Source of the DNA: Pseudopedobacter sp044361595
GTDB taxonomy: Bacteria; Bacteroidota; Bacteroidia; Sphingobacteriales; Sphingobacteriaceae
Assembly (NCBI GenBank): GCA_044361595.1
Contig: JBIKIN010000004.1
Location: forward strand, 103,526 to 167,525
DNA length: 64,000 nt
Direction: 5' to 3'
In this document: positions 20,301 through 27,238 of the stretch, piece after piece
Numbering within the stretch: the first letter of the stretch is position 1
Layout of the letters: each line of letters begins with the position of its first letter
Translations under genes and position numbers: made by a program
The notes under the pieces: generated by a model
The model's input: the letters and a program-made list of their open reading frames with translations, nothing else
Database searches by the model: none
Told to the model about the DNA's origin: nothing

Positions 20301-20513
20301 ACCGGTTACTACGATGTCTTTTTGCTTCTGATCTAATACTTTTTCCATTGAATTGCGCTTCTTAGAAAGAGTAATATAAGCGTCGCTAGAGGCACTAACC
20401 TGTAGGATTGTTGTCGCAATTAATATAAATGTAAGCTTCACAATTAGCAAACTTTTTTTGAAGGAGGTATGGTTTTGCTTTTTGTGTATAGGGCTTCTAT
20501 CATAAAAATTCAT
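17331..20513 (-). CDS. susC: SusC/RagA-family TonB-dependent outer-membrane transporter
   Basis: 1060 residues. A long N-terminal leader (hydrophobic 25-45, ends QVSASS) precedes a carboxypeptidase-like beta domain (VVTGTITDKNGEALPGVVV), the TonB-box region DLNEVVVVGYGTQ, the plug (GKIAGLQITNNSGEPGAG, PLFIIDGIPVN, IESIEVLKDAGTASIYGSRA) and a 22-strand-type barrel ending NYNLSLNIKF. It imports glycan fragments across the outer membrane with TonB energy. It is first in a susC-susD-fasciclin operon. There is no extra signalling domain, so regulation is expected through the hybrid regulator at 8887-13089. An internal start (Met56) is unlikely because it would remove the signal. Confidence 0.95.
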   Translation of the reverse strand: MNFYDRSPIHKKQNHTSFKKSLLIVKLTFILIATTILQVSASSDAYITLSKKRNSMEKVLDQKQKDIVVTGTITDKNGEALPGVVVNAKNTTNTTQTNIDGKYSIKVSDENAILVFSYLGFKTTERKVGIQTIINVQLVENYKDLNEVVVVGYGTQAKSEITGSASSIKAEQMDQFAGGSINTSLQGKIAGLQITNNSGEPGAGANITLRGVSSINGASQPLFIIDGIPVNNDSFTSLNDGTSFSPLNDINPADIESIEVLKDAGTASIYGSRASNGVILITTKKGISTKPTINLAYNSSFVNISRKIGILNASQFRDANYDAAFNATGLPPTRVPLYDSLHPYYRDSYNYQDIMYREAFQQKLDLSVSGASKEKNVDYFISAGYRDLAPIVIETQYKQVFGNAKVNYNISKFMKGSTNFNLSNFSYNRQDNSIIFRYLGSFPVYSPYDPITGNLIPLFESSRPNPLAQALYMTNDVKRWRILGKQEFTATIFKGLDFKTNASIDFSSTESFFYNPPILSTNLSAQSIFSDYSPETRTSFVNENTLNYKKTFKKKHNFTFLLGQSYQIFKSNSTFVRGIGNIDNQITSISGSASISTFRQSMQENVLLSYFTRANYNYKGKYLFSALMRRDGSSRFGTVNQNSYFPSVSGGWRFSEEKWSKKLNWLYDGKLRASYGITGNQNIDNYASKGTLVRAGSYLGEASIAGDAIGNPDLRWETTKQFDIGTDISFFKGRLNLTADYYTKNSSDLLFNVQIPTQTGYSFIPFNFGSLSNKGIELSLDGVVIDKDFKWSSTVTFGLNRNKVTELPGNEDYRPNPFSLARVGEAVGVFYGFKALGVYARDEDNVYLDANGQISQYKRGSSTGEIFKGGDVIFEDINNDGIIDINDLQIIGNPTPKAFGGFQNTFSYKNFTLNLFVNAVFGNNIFNELNRRLDGNQFDVNYSTKQLRRWREQGDETNVPRLVRGDPMRNYSVSSLFVEDGSFIRLQNAALNYKLPLKATKNLGLSAANIGFSVQNLLAFGSYSGYDPEVSSGNNPLGFGVDNGAFPRTRNYNLSLNIKF

Positions 20514-20714
20514 ACTTTTAATTTGGTTTGGTTTATAATTAGGTCTGTTGCTGTTAATTAAAGTATTAACAATCCCTCAGTATGTCATCATTCCGAAAAA
20601 TTGTTTTTACAAAATTTCTATATAAAAGTCGCTCTAATTATTTAGTAATTAAAAAGACGGCCTTGTTATAATTGGTTTTCAATTCAAAGTTATGTAAAAC
20701 GTAAGCTCCATTAG

Positions 20715-20749
20715 TGTACAAGAGTACGATATGACTGTACAATAGTCTA
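20715..20749. promoter_or_regulatory. Candidate HTCS operator upstream of susC
   Basis: Half-sites headed TGTACA begin at 20715 and 20736, 21 bp apart; each is followed by an A and AGT spaced as in the pair at 8649-8683. It is about 200 bp upstream of the susC start. The gap 20514-21226 otherwise holds an orphan plus-strand terminator-like hairpin (20864-20908), a palindromic repeat (21017-21121) and the metG promoter box. Confidence 0.5.
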
Positions 20750-20863
20750 ATTTTATTAAAAAGTGTAGTGGTAAGGTATTTGTTTATATTTAATCAAAAG
20801 CACTAGTTTAACGTGAAATCTAGCAGCTCATATTTTTTACAATAAATTTAATCGTTTTTTTAG

Positions 20864-20908
20864 CGTTCATTTTTCGTTTGTCTCTTTTAGAGTGAACGGG
20901 TTTTTTTT
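20864..20908 (+). terminator. Orphan terminator-like hairpin upstream of metG
   Basis: 20864-20869 (cgttca) pairs with 20893-20898 (tgaacg), with an inner ctct/agag stem, followed by gg and eight Ts at 20901-20908. There is no plus-strand gene before it, because susC diverges to the left. It may end a short unannotated RNA transcribed toward metG from the susC upstream region. Confidence 0.45.
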
Positions 20909-21016
20909 GAATGGAAAAAAGATGACAAATCTTAGTTTCGTCTAATTACTTAATGTCGTTGCTACAATCATAGCCCTTTTATTACCCACCACCAATGTAG
21001 TCAGGCTGTTTTGGGG

Positions 21017-21121
21017 TTAGGGATTGCAGCGACACCCTTTTTTGTGCTTTCGCCGCCGCTTAGGCTGACAAATAAAAGATACAGTGTAAAGCCCGTCCCG
21101 ATAGCCATAGGGAAAACGCCC
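21017..21121 (-). repeat. RAYT-linked palindromic repeat, copy A
   Basis: Contains the family words gattgcagcgacaccctttt and tgacaaataaaagatacagtg and ends aaaacgccc, i.e. the reverse orientation of the copy at 61981. A small nested hairpin (tcccgatagcc...aggga) lies near its right end. The block before it, around 20970-21016, shares the word gtcaggctg-ttttggggt with the copy at 60365-60485. Confidence 0.6.
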
Positions 21122-21188
21122 AAATAATTTTAAACAGAAAACTCTTCCAATAACAAGAAATAAGCAATTATTATCAATCTTAAAATTT

Positions 21189-21196
21189 TATCTTTG
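21189..21196 (+). promoter_or_regulatory. Probable Bacteroidota -7 box for metG
   Basis: TATCTTTG matches the TAnnTTTG -7 consensus of the primary sigma factor in Bacteroidota, 30 bp before the metG start. A clear -33 TTG is not visible at the usual distance. Confidence 0.45.
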
Positions 21197-21226
21197 CCAA
21201 TTATTAAATAATCCAACATTTAAGTT

Positions 21227-23290
21227 TTGACCAAAAAAGATTTTAAACGTTATACCATCACATCTGCTTTGCCTTACGCAAACGGACCATTACATATTGG
21301 GCATTTGGCTGGTGCATATTTACCTGCCGATATTTTTGTACGTCACCTGCGTTTACAAAAAAAAGATGTAGTTTATGTTTGCGGTTCTGATGAGCATGGT
21401 GCGGCCATTACTATAAAAGCAAAGAAAGAGGGTACAACGCCACAGGCAATTATAGACCAATATCATACTCAAATTAAAAAAAGCTTTGAGGATTTTGGAA
21501 TTGCTTTTGATATTTATCACCGTACATCATCACCTATCCATCATGATTTATCTCAAGAGTTTTTTCTAAACCTTTACGAAAAAGAGGAGTTTGTAGAAAA
21601 ATTTTCTGATCAATATTTCGATGAAGAGTTTCAACAATTTTTAGCAGACAGATACATTATTGGAACTTGCCCAAATTGTGGTAACGATAATGCCTACGGC
21701 GACCAATGCGAAAAATGCGGCACTTCATTGAGTCCGACAGATTTAATAAACCCACGCTCCACTTTAAGTGGAAATGCACCAATTTTAAAACCAACTAAAC
21801 ATTGGTATTTACCTTTAGACAAATATCAACCTTGGTTAGAAAAATGGTTGTTAGAAGGCAAAAAAGATGTTTGGAAAACCAATGTTTACGGCCAATGCAG
21901 TTCTTGGTTAAAGCAAGGTTTACAGCCTCGCTCCATGACCCGCGATTTAGATTGGGGAATTGATGTTCCTCTACAAGAAGCCGAAGGAAAAAAGCTTTAC
22001 GTTTGGATGGATGCGCCAATTGGCTATATATCTGCAACCAAACAATGGGCAATTGACAACAATAAAGACTGGCAATTATACTGGAAACAACAACCCAACA
22101 AAGAAGATGACGCTTGTCTAATCCATTTTATCGGAAAAGATAATATCGTATTCCATTGTATTACATTTCCGTCTATTTTACATGCACATGGCGATTATAT
22201 TTTACCAACCCAGGTGCCAGCAAACGAGTTCTTAAATTTAGAAGGCGATAAATTATCTACTTCTAGAAACCATGCGGTTTGGCTGCATGAATATTTAGAA
22301 GCTTTCCCGGGCAAGCAAGACGAATTACGTTATGTGCTTACATCTATTATGCCCGAAACTAGCGACAGCGAATTTACTTGGAAAGATTACCAAGCCAGAG
22401 TGAATAACGAGTTAGTGGCTATCCTTGGGAATTTTGTGAACAGGGTAATGATTTTGATGCACAAATATTTTGACGGAAAAGTATTAGGTGGAAAAAAATT
22501 GACCAATCAATCCTTGTTTGATGAAATTGGAAAAGCATATGATGGGGTCGAAAATCATTTAAATGATTTCAAATTCAGAAATGCCATTTCTACAATGATG
22601 GACGTTGCCAGACTAGGTAATCGTTATTTAACCGAAAACGAACCTTGGAAAACATTTAAAGAAAGCCCGCAAGAAGCTAGAGATGTTTTGCAAAATTGTT
22701 TACACATTATAGCGCACATGGCTACTTTGGCTCAGCCATTTTTACCACATACATCTGAGAAAATATTCGGCATGTTGAATATGGAAAAAAGCGTTTTAAA
22801 TTACGATGAAGAAGTGGTTTTTGGAGACGGCCATCAATTAAACCCAGCTGCTTTATTGTTTGAAAAAGTAGAAGATACGGTTGTTGATGCTCAAATTCAA
22901 AAATTAGCAGATGCTAAAGAATCAAATAAAGTGGAAACGAGAGCATCGGTTTTACCGGCAAAAGATAACATCAGTTTTGATCAATTTGCTAGCTTAGATA
23001 TTAGGGTAGGAACTATTTTAGAAGCAGAAAAAGTAGCTAAAACCAAAAAGCTTTTAAAACTCAAAATAGATACCGGCATAGACCAAAGAATAGTAGTTTC
23101 TGGCATTGCCGAGTTTTTTGAGCCAGAGCAGATTATTGGTCAGCAAGTGACTATTTTGGTGAATTTAGAGCCTAGAGAAATTAAAGGAATTCTTTCGCAA
23201 GGAATGATTTTAATGGCAGAAAATTCGGATGGAAAACTTACTTTTGCCTCTCCGGTAGAAAATTTTGCTGCTGGTAGTGTGATAAGGTAA
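21227..23290 (+). CDS. metG: Methionyl-tRNA synthetase
   Basis: 687 residues. Class I synthetase signatures: HIGH at residues 23-26 within YANGPLHIGHLAGAY, and the KMSKS-like loop LEGDKLSTSRNH. The zinc knuckle CPNCG...CEKCG is present. The C-terminal ~110 residues (FASLDIRVGTILEAEKV, SQGMILMAE) are the tRNA-binding Trbp111-like domain found in the long bacterial form. It charges initiator and elongator tRNA-Met with methionine in the cytoplasm. The start codon is TTG at 21227, chosen because the next Met would delete the Rossmann core; a TATCTTTG box lies 30 bp upstream. It is followed directly by a damaged tRNA-Arg copy. Confidence 0.97.
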   Translation: MTKKDFKRYTITSALPYANGPLHIGHLAGAYLPADIFVRHLRLQKKDVVYVCGSDEHGAAITIKAKKEGTTPQAIIDQYHTQIKKSFEDFGIAFDIYHRTSSPIHHDLSQEFFLNLYEKEEFVEKFSDQYFDEEFQQFLADRYIIGTCPNCGNDNAYGDQCEKCGTSLSPTDLINPRSTLSGNAPILKPTKHWYLPLDKYQPWLEKWLLEGKKDVWKTNVYGQCSSWLKQGLQPRSMTRDLDWGIDVPLQEAEGKKLYVWMDAPIGYISATKQWAIDNNKDWQLYWKQQPNKEDDACLIHFIGKDNIVFHCITFPSILHAHGDYILPTQVPANEFLNLEGDKLSTSRNHAVWLHEYLEAFPGKQDELRYVLTSIMPETSDSEFTWKDYQARVNNELVAILGNFVNRVMILMHKYFDGKVLGGKKLTNQSLFDEIGKAYDGVENHLNDFKFRNAISTMMDVARLGNRYLTENEPWKTFKESPQEARDVLQNCLHIIAHMATLAQPFLPHTSEKIFGMLNMEKSVLNYDEEVVFGDGHQLNPAALLFEKVEDTVVDAQIQKLADAKESNKVETRASVLPAKDNISFDQFASLDIRVGTILEAEKVAKTKKLLKLKIDTGIDQRIVVSGIAEFFEPEQIIGQQVTILVNLEPREIKGILSQGMILMAENSDGKLTFASPVENFAAGSVIR

Positions 23291-23297
23291 AGTACTT

Positions 23298-23385
23298 GGC
23301 CCCGTAGTTCAACGCCCGCCCGGCTGAACGCCGTTCGGACGGGGATAGAATAGAAGTTTCCTAAACTTTAAAATTAGGTTTTATT
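23298..23385 (+). pseudogene. Damaged copy of tRNA-Arg(CCT), D-loop interrupted
   Basis: GGCCCCGTAGTTCAAC at 23298-23313 and the D- and anticodon-arm sequence from 23343 to 23370 match the intact tRNA at 23386-23460. Between them lie 29 extra nt (23314-23342), a GC-rich imperfect palindrome that splits the D-loop. The T-arm is decayed (9 of 16 positions still match) and the 3' acceptor strand is missing because the intact tRNA begins. It cannot give a functional tRNA. Confidence 0.8.
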
Positions 23386-23460
23386 GGTCCCGTAGTTCAA
23401 CGGATAGAATAGAAGTTTCCTAAACTTTAGATGTGGGTTCGATTCCCGCCGGGACCACCA
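23386..23460 (+). tRNA. tRNA-Arg, anticodon CCT
   Basis: A full cloverleaf can be drawn: acceptor GGTCCCG/CGGGACC, D-stem GTTC/GAAT, anticodon stem GAAGT/ACTTT around loop TTCCTAA (anticodon CCT, reading AGG), T-stem GTGGG/CCCGC with loop TTCGATT, and an encoded CCA at 23458-23460. It lies between metG and a GIY-YIG gene and is flanked by two defective copies of itself. Confidence 0.93.
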
Positions 23461-23472
23461 ATACAAGCCGAT

Positions 23473-23718
23473 ATGTATTATACCTATGTTTTAAAAAGTG
23501 AAAACAAGTATTTTTATTATAAGGGTCATTGTCAAGATTTAGAAATAAGATTGAAACAACATAATTCAGGCTTTACTCAATCTATCAAGCCTTATATTCC
23601 TTTAAAACTTGTTTACTTTGAAAAATTTGAAACTAGAGAAGAGGCGATTAAAAGGCAGAAATATTTTAAGAGTGCTGCTGGAAGAAAATTTCTAAAAACA
23701 AAAATAGAAGTTTCCTAA
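23473..23718 (+). CDS. Small single-domain GIY-YIG endonuclease family protein
   Basis: 81 residues from the ATG at 23473, 12 nt after the tRNA CCA. A longer frame exists back to 23431 but would read through the tRNA, so it is rejected. The fold is shown by YYTYVLKS (GIY position), YYKGHCQDLEIRLKQHN (YIG position and catalytic Arg), LVYFEKFETREEAIKRQKY (catalytic Glu) and FKSAAGRKFLK. These small UPF0213-like proteins are common in Bacteroidota; their biological role is unsettled. The last codons, IEVS, and the stop TAA come from a partial tRNA-Arg copy that starts at 23703, so the gene and a tRNA fragment are fused in sequence. This suggests insertion at, or duplication with, the tRNA gene. 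Confidence 0.8.
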   Translation: MYYTYVLKSENKYFYYKGHCQDLEIRLKQHNSGFTQSIKPYIPLKLVYFEKFETREEAIKRQKYFKSAAGRKFLKTKIEVS

Positions 23719-23782
23719 ACTTTAGATGTGGGTTCCCTACCCGAATGAACTCGTTTAGGCAGGAATTCTCACTCGAACAACA
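23703..23782 (+). pseudogene. Second damaged tRNA-Arg(CCT) copy, T-loop interrupted
   Basis: 33 nt at 23703-23735 are identical to 23408-23440 of the intact tRNA (anticodon arm to T-loop). A 28-nt GC-rich palindrome (23736-23763) then interrupts the T-loop, and a decayed 3' end with about 60% identity to the tRNA continues to 23782. It overlaps the end of the GIY-YIG gene and supplies its stop codon. Confidence 0.75.
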
Positions 23783-23807
23783 AAAACTTAGCATTGCAAT
23801 TTTTTTT

Positions 23808-23815
23808 TATATTTG
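23808..23815 (+). promoter_or_regulatory. Probable -7 box for the DUF2147 gene
   Basis: TATATTTG fits TAnnTTTG and lies 35 bp before the chosen ATG at 23851. This placement supports the shorter start, because a start at 23794 would precede the promoter box. Confidence 0.45.
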
Positions 23816-23850
23816 CTATCAATCAATATAAACTAACCATTTCAAATAAT

Positions 23851-24339
23851 ATGATAGCTAAATTTTTATCAAGCAAAAAGTCTCTTTTCGTAATAATTGC
23901 AAGTGTAATCGTATTTTTAGGTAGCACCGCAATGACAGCATCCATTGCTGATAACCCAGATGCAGTTGTTGGTGTTTGGAAAACCGGAGACGGAAACGCG
24001 ATTGTTCGTATTTATAAAAACGGAGAAAAATATCAAGGTAAAATTGTTTGGTTAAAAGAACCTAACGATCCAGAAACTGGCAAACCTAAGCTAGATAAAA
24101 ATAATCCTACAGAAACCTTAAAAAATCGACCAATTCTTGGTTTGGTAAATACTTGGGGATTTAAATTTATTGAAAAGGATTTGTGGGAAGACGGAAATAT
24201 TTACGACCCAAAAAGCGGAAACACCTATTCTTGCACTATTAAAATGACTAACGCTAACACGATTGAAGTTAGAGGCTATATTGGCGTTTCTTTAATTGGA
24301 AGAACAGATGTTTGGACCAAACAAGTTGTTAAAAACTAA
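23851..24339 (+). CDS. DUF2147 secreted protein
   Basis: 162 residues from ATG 23851. An upstream in-frame start at 23794 would put 19 hydrophilic/aromatic residues before the signal peptide and precede the promoter box. The signal peptide is residues 1-~31 (STAMTASIA). The mature part shows the DUF2147 pattern: VVGVWKTGDGNAIVRIYKNG, YQGKIVWLKEP, DPKSGNTYSCTIKM, LEVRGYIG-like IEVRGYIGVSLIGRTDVW. It is a periplasmic or outer-membrane lipocalin-like domain of unknown function. It is transcribed alone and faces the DUF6268-like gene. Confidence 0.85.
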   Translation: MIAKFLSSKKSLFVIIASVIVFLGSTAMTASIADNPDAVVGVWKTGDGNAIVRIYKNGEKYQGKIVWLKEPNDPETGKPKLDKNNPTETLKNRPILGLVNTWGFKFIEKDLWEDGNIYDPKSGNTYSCTIKMTNANTIEVRGYIGVSLIGRTDVWTKQVVKN

Positions 24340-24580
24340 GAGCTTATTTAAATTTATGTTTTAAAATTTGTTATAATATATAATTTATGTTTGTAGGTAT
24401 TTTAGGTTGCCACGCTTGTCTCCCTCTAGAGGGAGATTAAGAGGGAGGTTCTGCATTTTGAATGATGAATTTTATTTGCTTTATAACTAACTACCCTCAA
24501 CCCCTGCCAGCGGGGGGACACCTGTCTTATGGCAATACAATTAGATCAATAACATGATTAGATAAATTTAAACATGCTCT
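24339..24580. repeat. Nested inverted-repeat block between convergent genes
   Basis: Outer arms 24339-24357 and 24562-24580 pair at 16 of 19 positions and overlap the ends of both flanking genes. Inside, a CT-rich block near 24420-24455 is an imperfect inverted copy of a block near 24490-24525. The layout is MITE-like, and it may also terminate transcription from both sides. Confidence 0.5.
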
Positions 24581-25598
24581 AAGGCGAAACAAAGTTAAGA
24601 CTTAAGTTAAAGTAGAACGTGTTGCCCAAGTTGCTTGTAAAATAACGCTGACTTGCCTCTCTTGCGTCGTACTGATTCATAACATCAAAACGATAATTGT
24701 GTCTAAAACCAGCTTGTGCGCTCATCCAAAGAAAGCCGCTTAGCTTCTTATCCCAAGCAACCCTTGGTTTAAGTTCGCCTCTTTGTATAAAAACTTTACC
24801 ATTTGGGCTATTTGGCAAATTCATTAAAAACTGGTTTCCTTCTAATTCAAAGCCTAACTGAAGAATATTTGAAGCTGAAATATTATATTTTACATGACCA
24901 CGGGCTGGCAATAAAAGCTCCATCCCCCAATGGTCGTTAAAGCTTTTGTTCCAAAAAAGAATGGGTACGTGTAAAATTCTACCTGCTCTATAAGTACGAG
25001 AAATACCAGCACCAATCATGTTTTTGTCTGATGTTTTCCAGCCGTAAATAACTGCTCCGCTTACGGTAATTGCATCGCTAGAAATATCACTAAAACTTTG
25101 AAAAACACCGTTCATATCTGCGCTAGCTTGTACAATTAGAAAATTCTTTTCATTTAATGGCTTAAAAATAGTGGTATTAATACCTGTTGTAGTTAATGCT
25201 TTGCTATCAAGGTTTTGAGCAAATGCATTGTTACCTGGGTTATCAATATTAAATCTGCTTGCCCAATAATTTGCCCCTAATTGCCAAATAATTTTGGTAT
25301 TTGACACAACCGGAATATTAACTTGAGCTTTGAGTGCCGAAACTTGATTCACGGAAAAATCTTGAGTTGCCTGAGAGGCTTCAGAAATCCTAACTCCGGG
25401 CATGTTAAAGCCTCCCTGGTATTCGTAACCTAAGCTTACTATTCTTTGCGGAAGCTGGTTAATTACTTTTTGGTTACAGAAACGCTTAACACCTTCTGCG
25501 TCGCCAAATTTGCTATAATCTATAACTTCTGTTGTATCTTCTTGCGCTAATGCGAATACAGAAGAAAACATCAATAGATAAAATAAAATTTTACGCAT
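24579..25598 (-). CDS. Outer-membrane beta-barrel protein (DUF6268-like)
   Basis: 339 residues: signal peptide 1-18 (ends ALAQ), then alternating amphipathic strands (ISLGYEYQGGF-like RIVSLGYEYQGGFNM, ALKAQVNIPVV, WQLGANYWA) ending with the aromatic-rich strand YFNLSLNFVSP that is typical of a barrel closing strand. It is probably a DUF6268-type barrel in the outer membrane; substrate and role are unknown. It stands alone on the minus strand and converges on the DUF2147 gene. Confidence 0.6.
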   Translation of the reverse strand: MRKILFYLLMFSSVFALAQEDTTEVIDYSKFGDAEGVKRFCNQKVINQLPQRIVSLGYEYQGGFNMPGVRISEASQATQDFSVNQVSALKAQVNIPVVSNTKIIWQLGANYWASRFNIDNPGNNAFAQNLDSKALTTTGINTTIFKPLNEKNFLIVQASADMNGVFQSFSDISSDAITVSGAVIYGWKTSDKNMIGAGISRTYRAGRILHVPILFWNKSFNDHWGMELLLPARGHVKYNISASNILQLGFELEGNQFLMNLPNSPNGKVFIQRGELKPRVAWDKKLSGFLWMSAQAGFRHNYRFDVMNQYDAREASQRYFTSNLGNTFYFNLSLNFVSP

Positions 25599-25759
25599 GA
25601 TTTTGGTTTAAATTGGTTTGCCTCAAATATAAGTCACCAAACATTTATCTTTTTAATTATTTTTTATTTTTTGAACGAAACTTGTTTATCAAAATAAGAA
25701 ATATTAATAGTTGAAACCGATTGCTTTGTTAATAAAAGTTGAAAAAAAAATTATTTTGA

Positions 25760-26842
25760 TTACCATTTTACATGCTCTTCTATAAAAGCAATTAACTGTT
25801 TAGCCATAGCTGCTTGTTCATTTCGTTTTGGATGACCCGGTGTATTTTTAAACGGAAAAACCACATTAAAAATTTTACTGTCGTTTAATTGATCTGTTGC
25901 TAATTTAATTATTCCCGGCCATTTAGAACCTTCTTTGGTAGCATCCATATTCCCTAAGGCACATATAATAGTAGCTTTTGGATTGTTTTTTCTAATGTTA
26001 CTAATCAAATTTTTGTAAGCATTAATGATGAAATCATCAGTAGGTTTTTGAGTGCCAAACCTCGCTTTAAATTGAGGATTATTGGGCTGGTTAACAATCC
26101 AAGAGTCGTTTTGAAGTAGATTTATCACAATTACATCTGGTTGATAGTTTTTAAAATCCCATTTACTGTTGCCGTCAAGCGGATTTATTCGATCATAAGT
26201 TTCGGGCATAATCTCCGGAAACCAGCTAACTGTTACTCCTATCCCGCTACGTGAAGTGCTCATATATTGAGCTTTAAAATGTCGAGCTGTAATAGCTGCG
26301 TAAGTATAATAATTGTTGAAATATTTAGGCTCGCCAGAATCTGATAAGCCTGTTGGGGTGTCTACACCGTGTCCGGCTGTAATAGAGTTCCCATAAAATT
26401 CTATTTTACGTTTGGTTAATTTGCTTGCCTCTAAAATTTCAGTCCCATCGCTAAACTCAAAACCGTAAAACTGATTAGCCGATGTACTATTACTTAATTT
26501 AGTTAATGTTAAACGATGTGCTCCAGCGCTTAAATTATTTGCTATTTGATAAAAACGAGCAGGTTCATCTTTTATAACTTCTATTTTGGTGTATATAGAA
26601 TCATCAATAATTACATAAAAGTAAGCGTTTTCCATGGTTGATTTTAATTTAGCTTTTATAATTTCAGCACCTTTAAAATTAATGTTTATGCTTGTTCCAG
26701 GCCAGTAAATAGAGGTAGAATCTGCGTTTAGATTTACCCTTCCCTCGTAATTAATCTGTTTGTGATTTGGTTTAATAATAGTTTGTGCAAACGCATTTAA
26801 AGTAAATATTAATGAGGCAGCAACGTAAAAAAGTATTTTCAT
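25760..26842 (-). CDS. SGNH/GDSL hydrolase, CE2-like acetyl esterase
   Basis: 360 residues with signal peptide 1-19 (LNAFAQ). Two-domain layout of carbohydrate esterase family 2: an N-terminal jelly roll (residues ~25-130, YWPGTSININFKGAEI) and a C-terminal SGNH hydrolase with nucleophile Ser153 in FYGNSITAGHG, VINLLQNDSW as the oxyanion Asn block, and His337 in PGHPKRNEQ. CE2 enzymes remove acetyl groups from xylan or glucomannan in the periplasm. It stands outside the main polysaccharide locus and is monocistronic by spacing. Confidence 0.82.
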   Translation of the reverse strand: MKILFYVAASLIFTLNAFAQTIIKPNHKQINYEGRVNLNADSTSIYWPGTSININFKGAEIIKAKLKSTMENAYFYVIIDDSIYTKIEVIKDEPARFYQIANNLSAGAHRLTLTKLSNSTSANQFYGFEFSDGTEILEASKLTKRKIEFYGNSITAGHGVDTPTGLSDSGEPKYFNNYYTYAAITARHFKAQYMSTSRSGIGVTVSWFPEIMPETYDRINPLDGNSKWDFKNYQPDVIVINLLQNDSWIVNQPNNPQFKARFGTQKPTDDFIINAYKNLISNIRKNNPKATIICALGNMDATKEGSKWPGIIKLATDQLNDSKIFNVVFPFKNTPGHPKRNEQAAMAKQLIAFIEEHVKW

Positions 26843-27158
26843 AATTTGGTTTGTTTATTGGTTACTTCAATGGGTAATAATTTTAATTACCCATTAAAGG
26901 TATAATTAAGTTATTGTCATTTCAACTTTTGATAGAAACTTCCTTAGCGTTTGGCGATCTAGTTTATAAATTCATTTTAACATTTTTTTCAAGTTCTTGA
27001 ATTTTACTCTTAACAATAAGGATAAATAGAACTTGGTACATTTGTTAGATTGCCATACGTCTTAATAAATTATTGGGCCTTCTTTTAGAAATACTTATAC
27101 CAAAGCATAAAAGCATTTTCCAAAATTAGATTGGATTTGCTGCCCTGCCTCTCAACAG

Positions 27159-27191
27159 TTTATACTGCTATTTTTCTGTTACCAGTATAAA
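27159..27191. promoter_or_regulatory. Perfect 9-bp inverted repeat upstream of the S9 peptidase gene
   Basis: 27159-27167 (tttatactg) and 27183-27191 (cagtataaa) pair perfectly with a 15-nt spacer, 48 bp before the start. It could be an operator or a leader hairpin. The remaining gap 26843-27238 shows nothing else I can name. Confidence 0.3.
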
Positions 27192-27238
27192 TCAATAATA
27201 TTTTAATTTTAAATTGCTTTTTTAAACTAGTATTTGAA

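Noticed and set aside
23431..23472. Upstream extension of the GIY-YIG gene (MWVRFPPGPP...)
   Set aside because: It reads through the T-arm and CCA end of the tRNA; the ATG at 23473 directly precedes the GIY-YIG fold.
23794..23850. Longer N-terminus of the DUF2147 protein
   Set aside because: It would begin before the probable promoter box and put an odd segment before the signal peptide.
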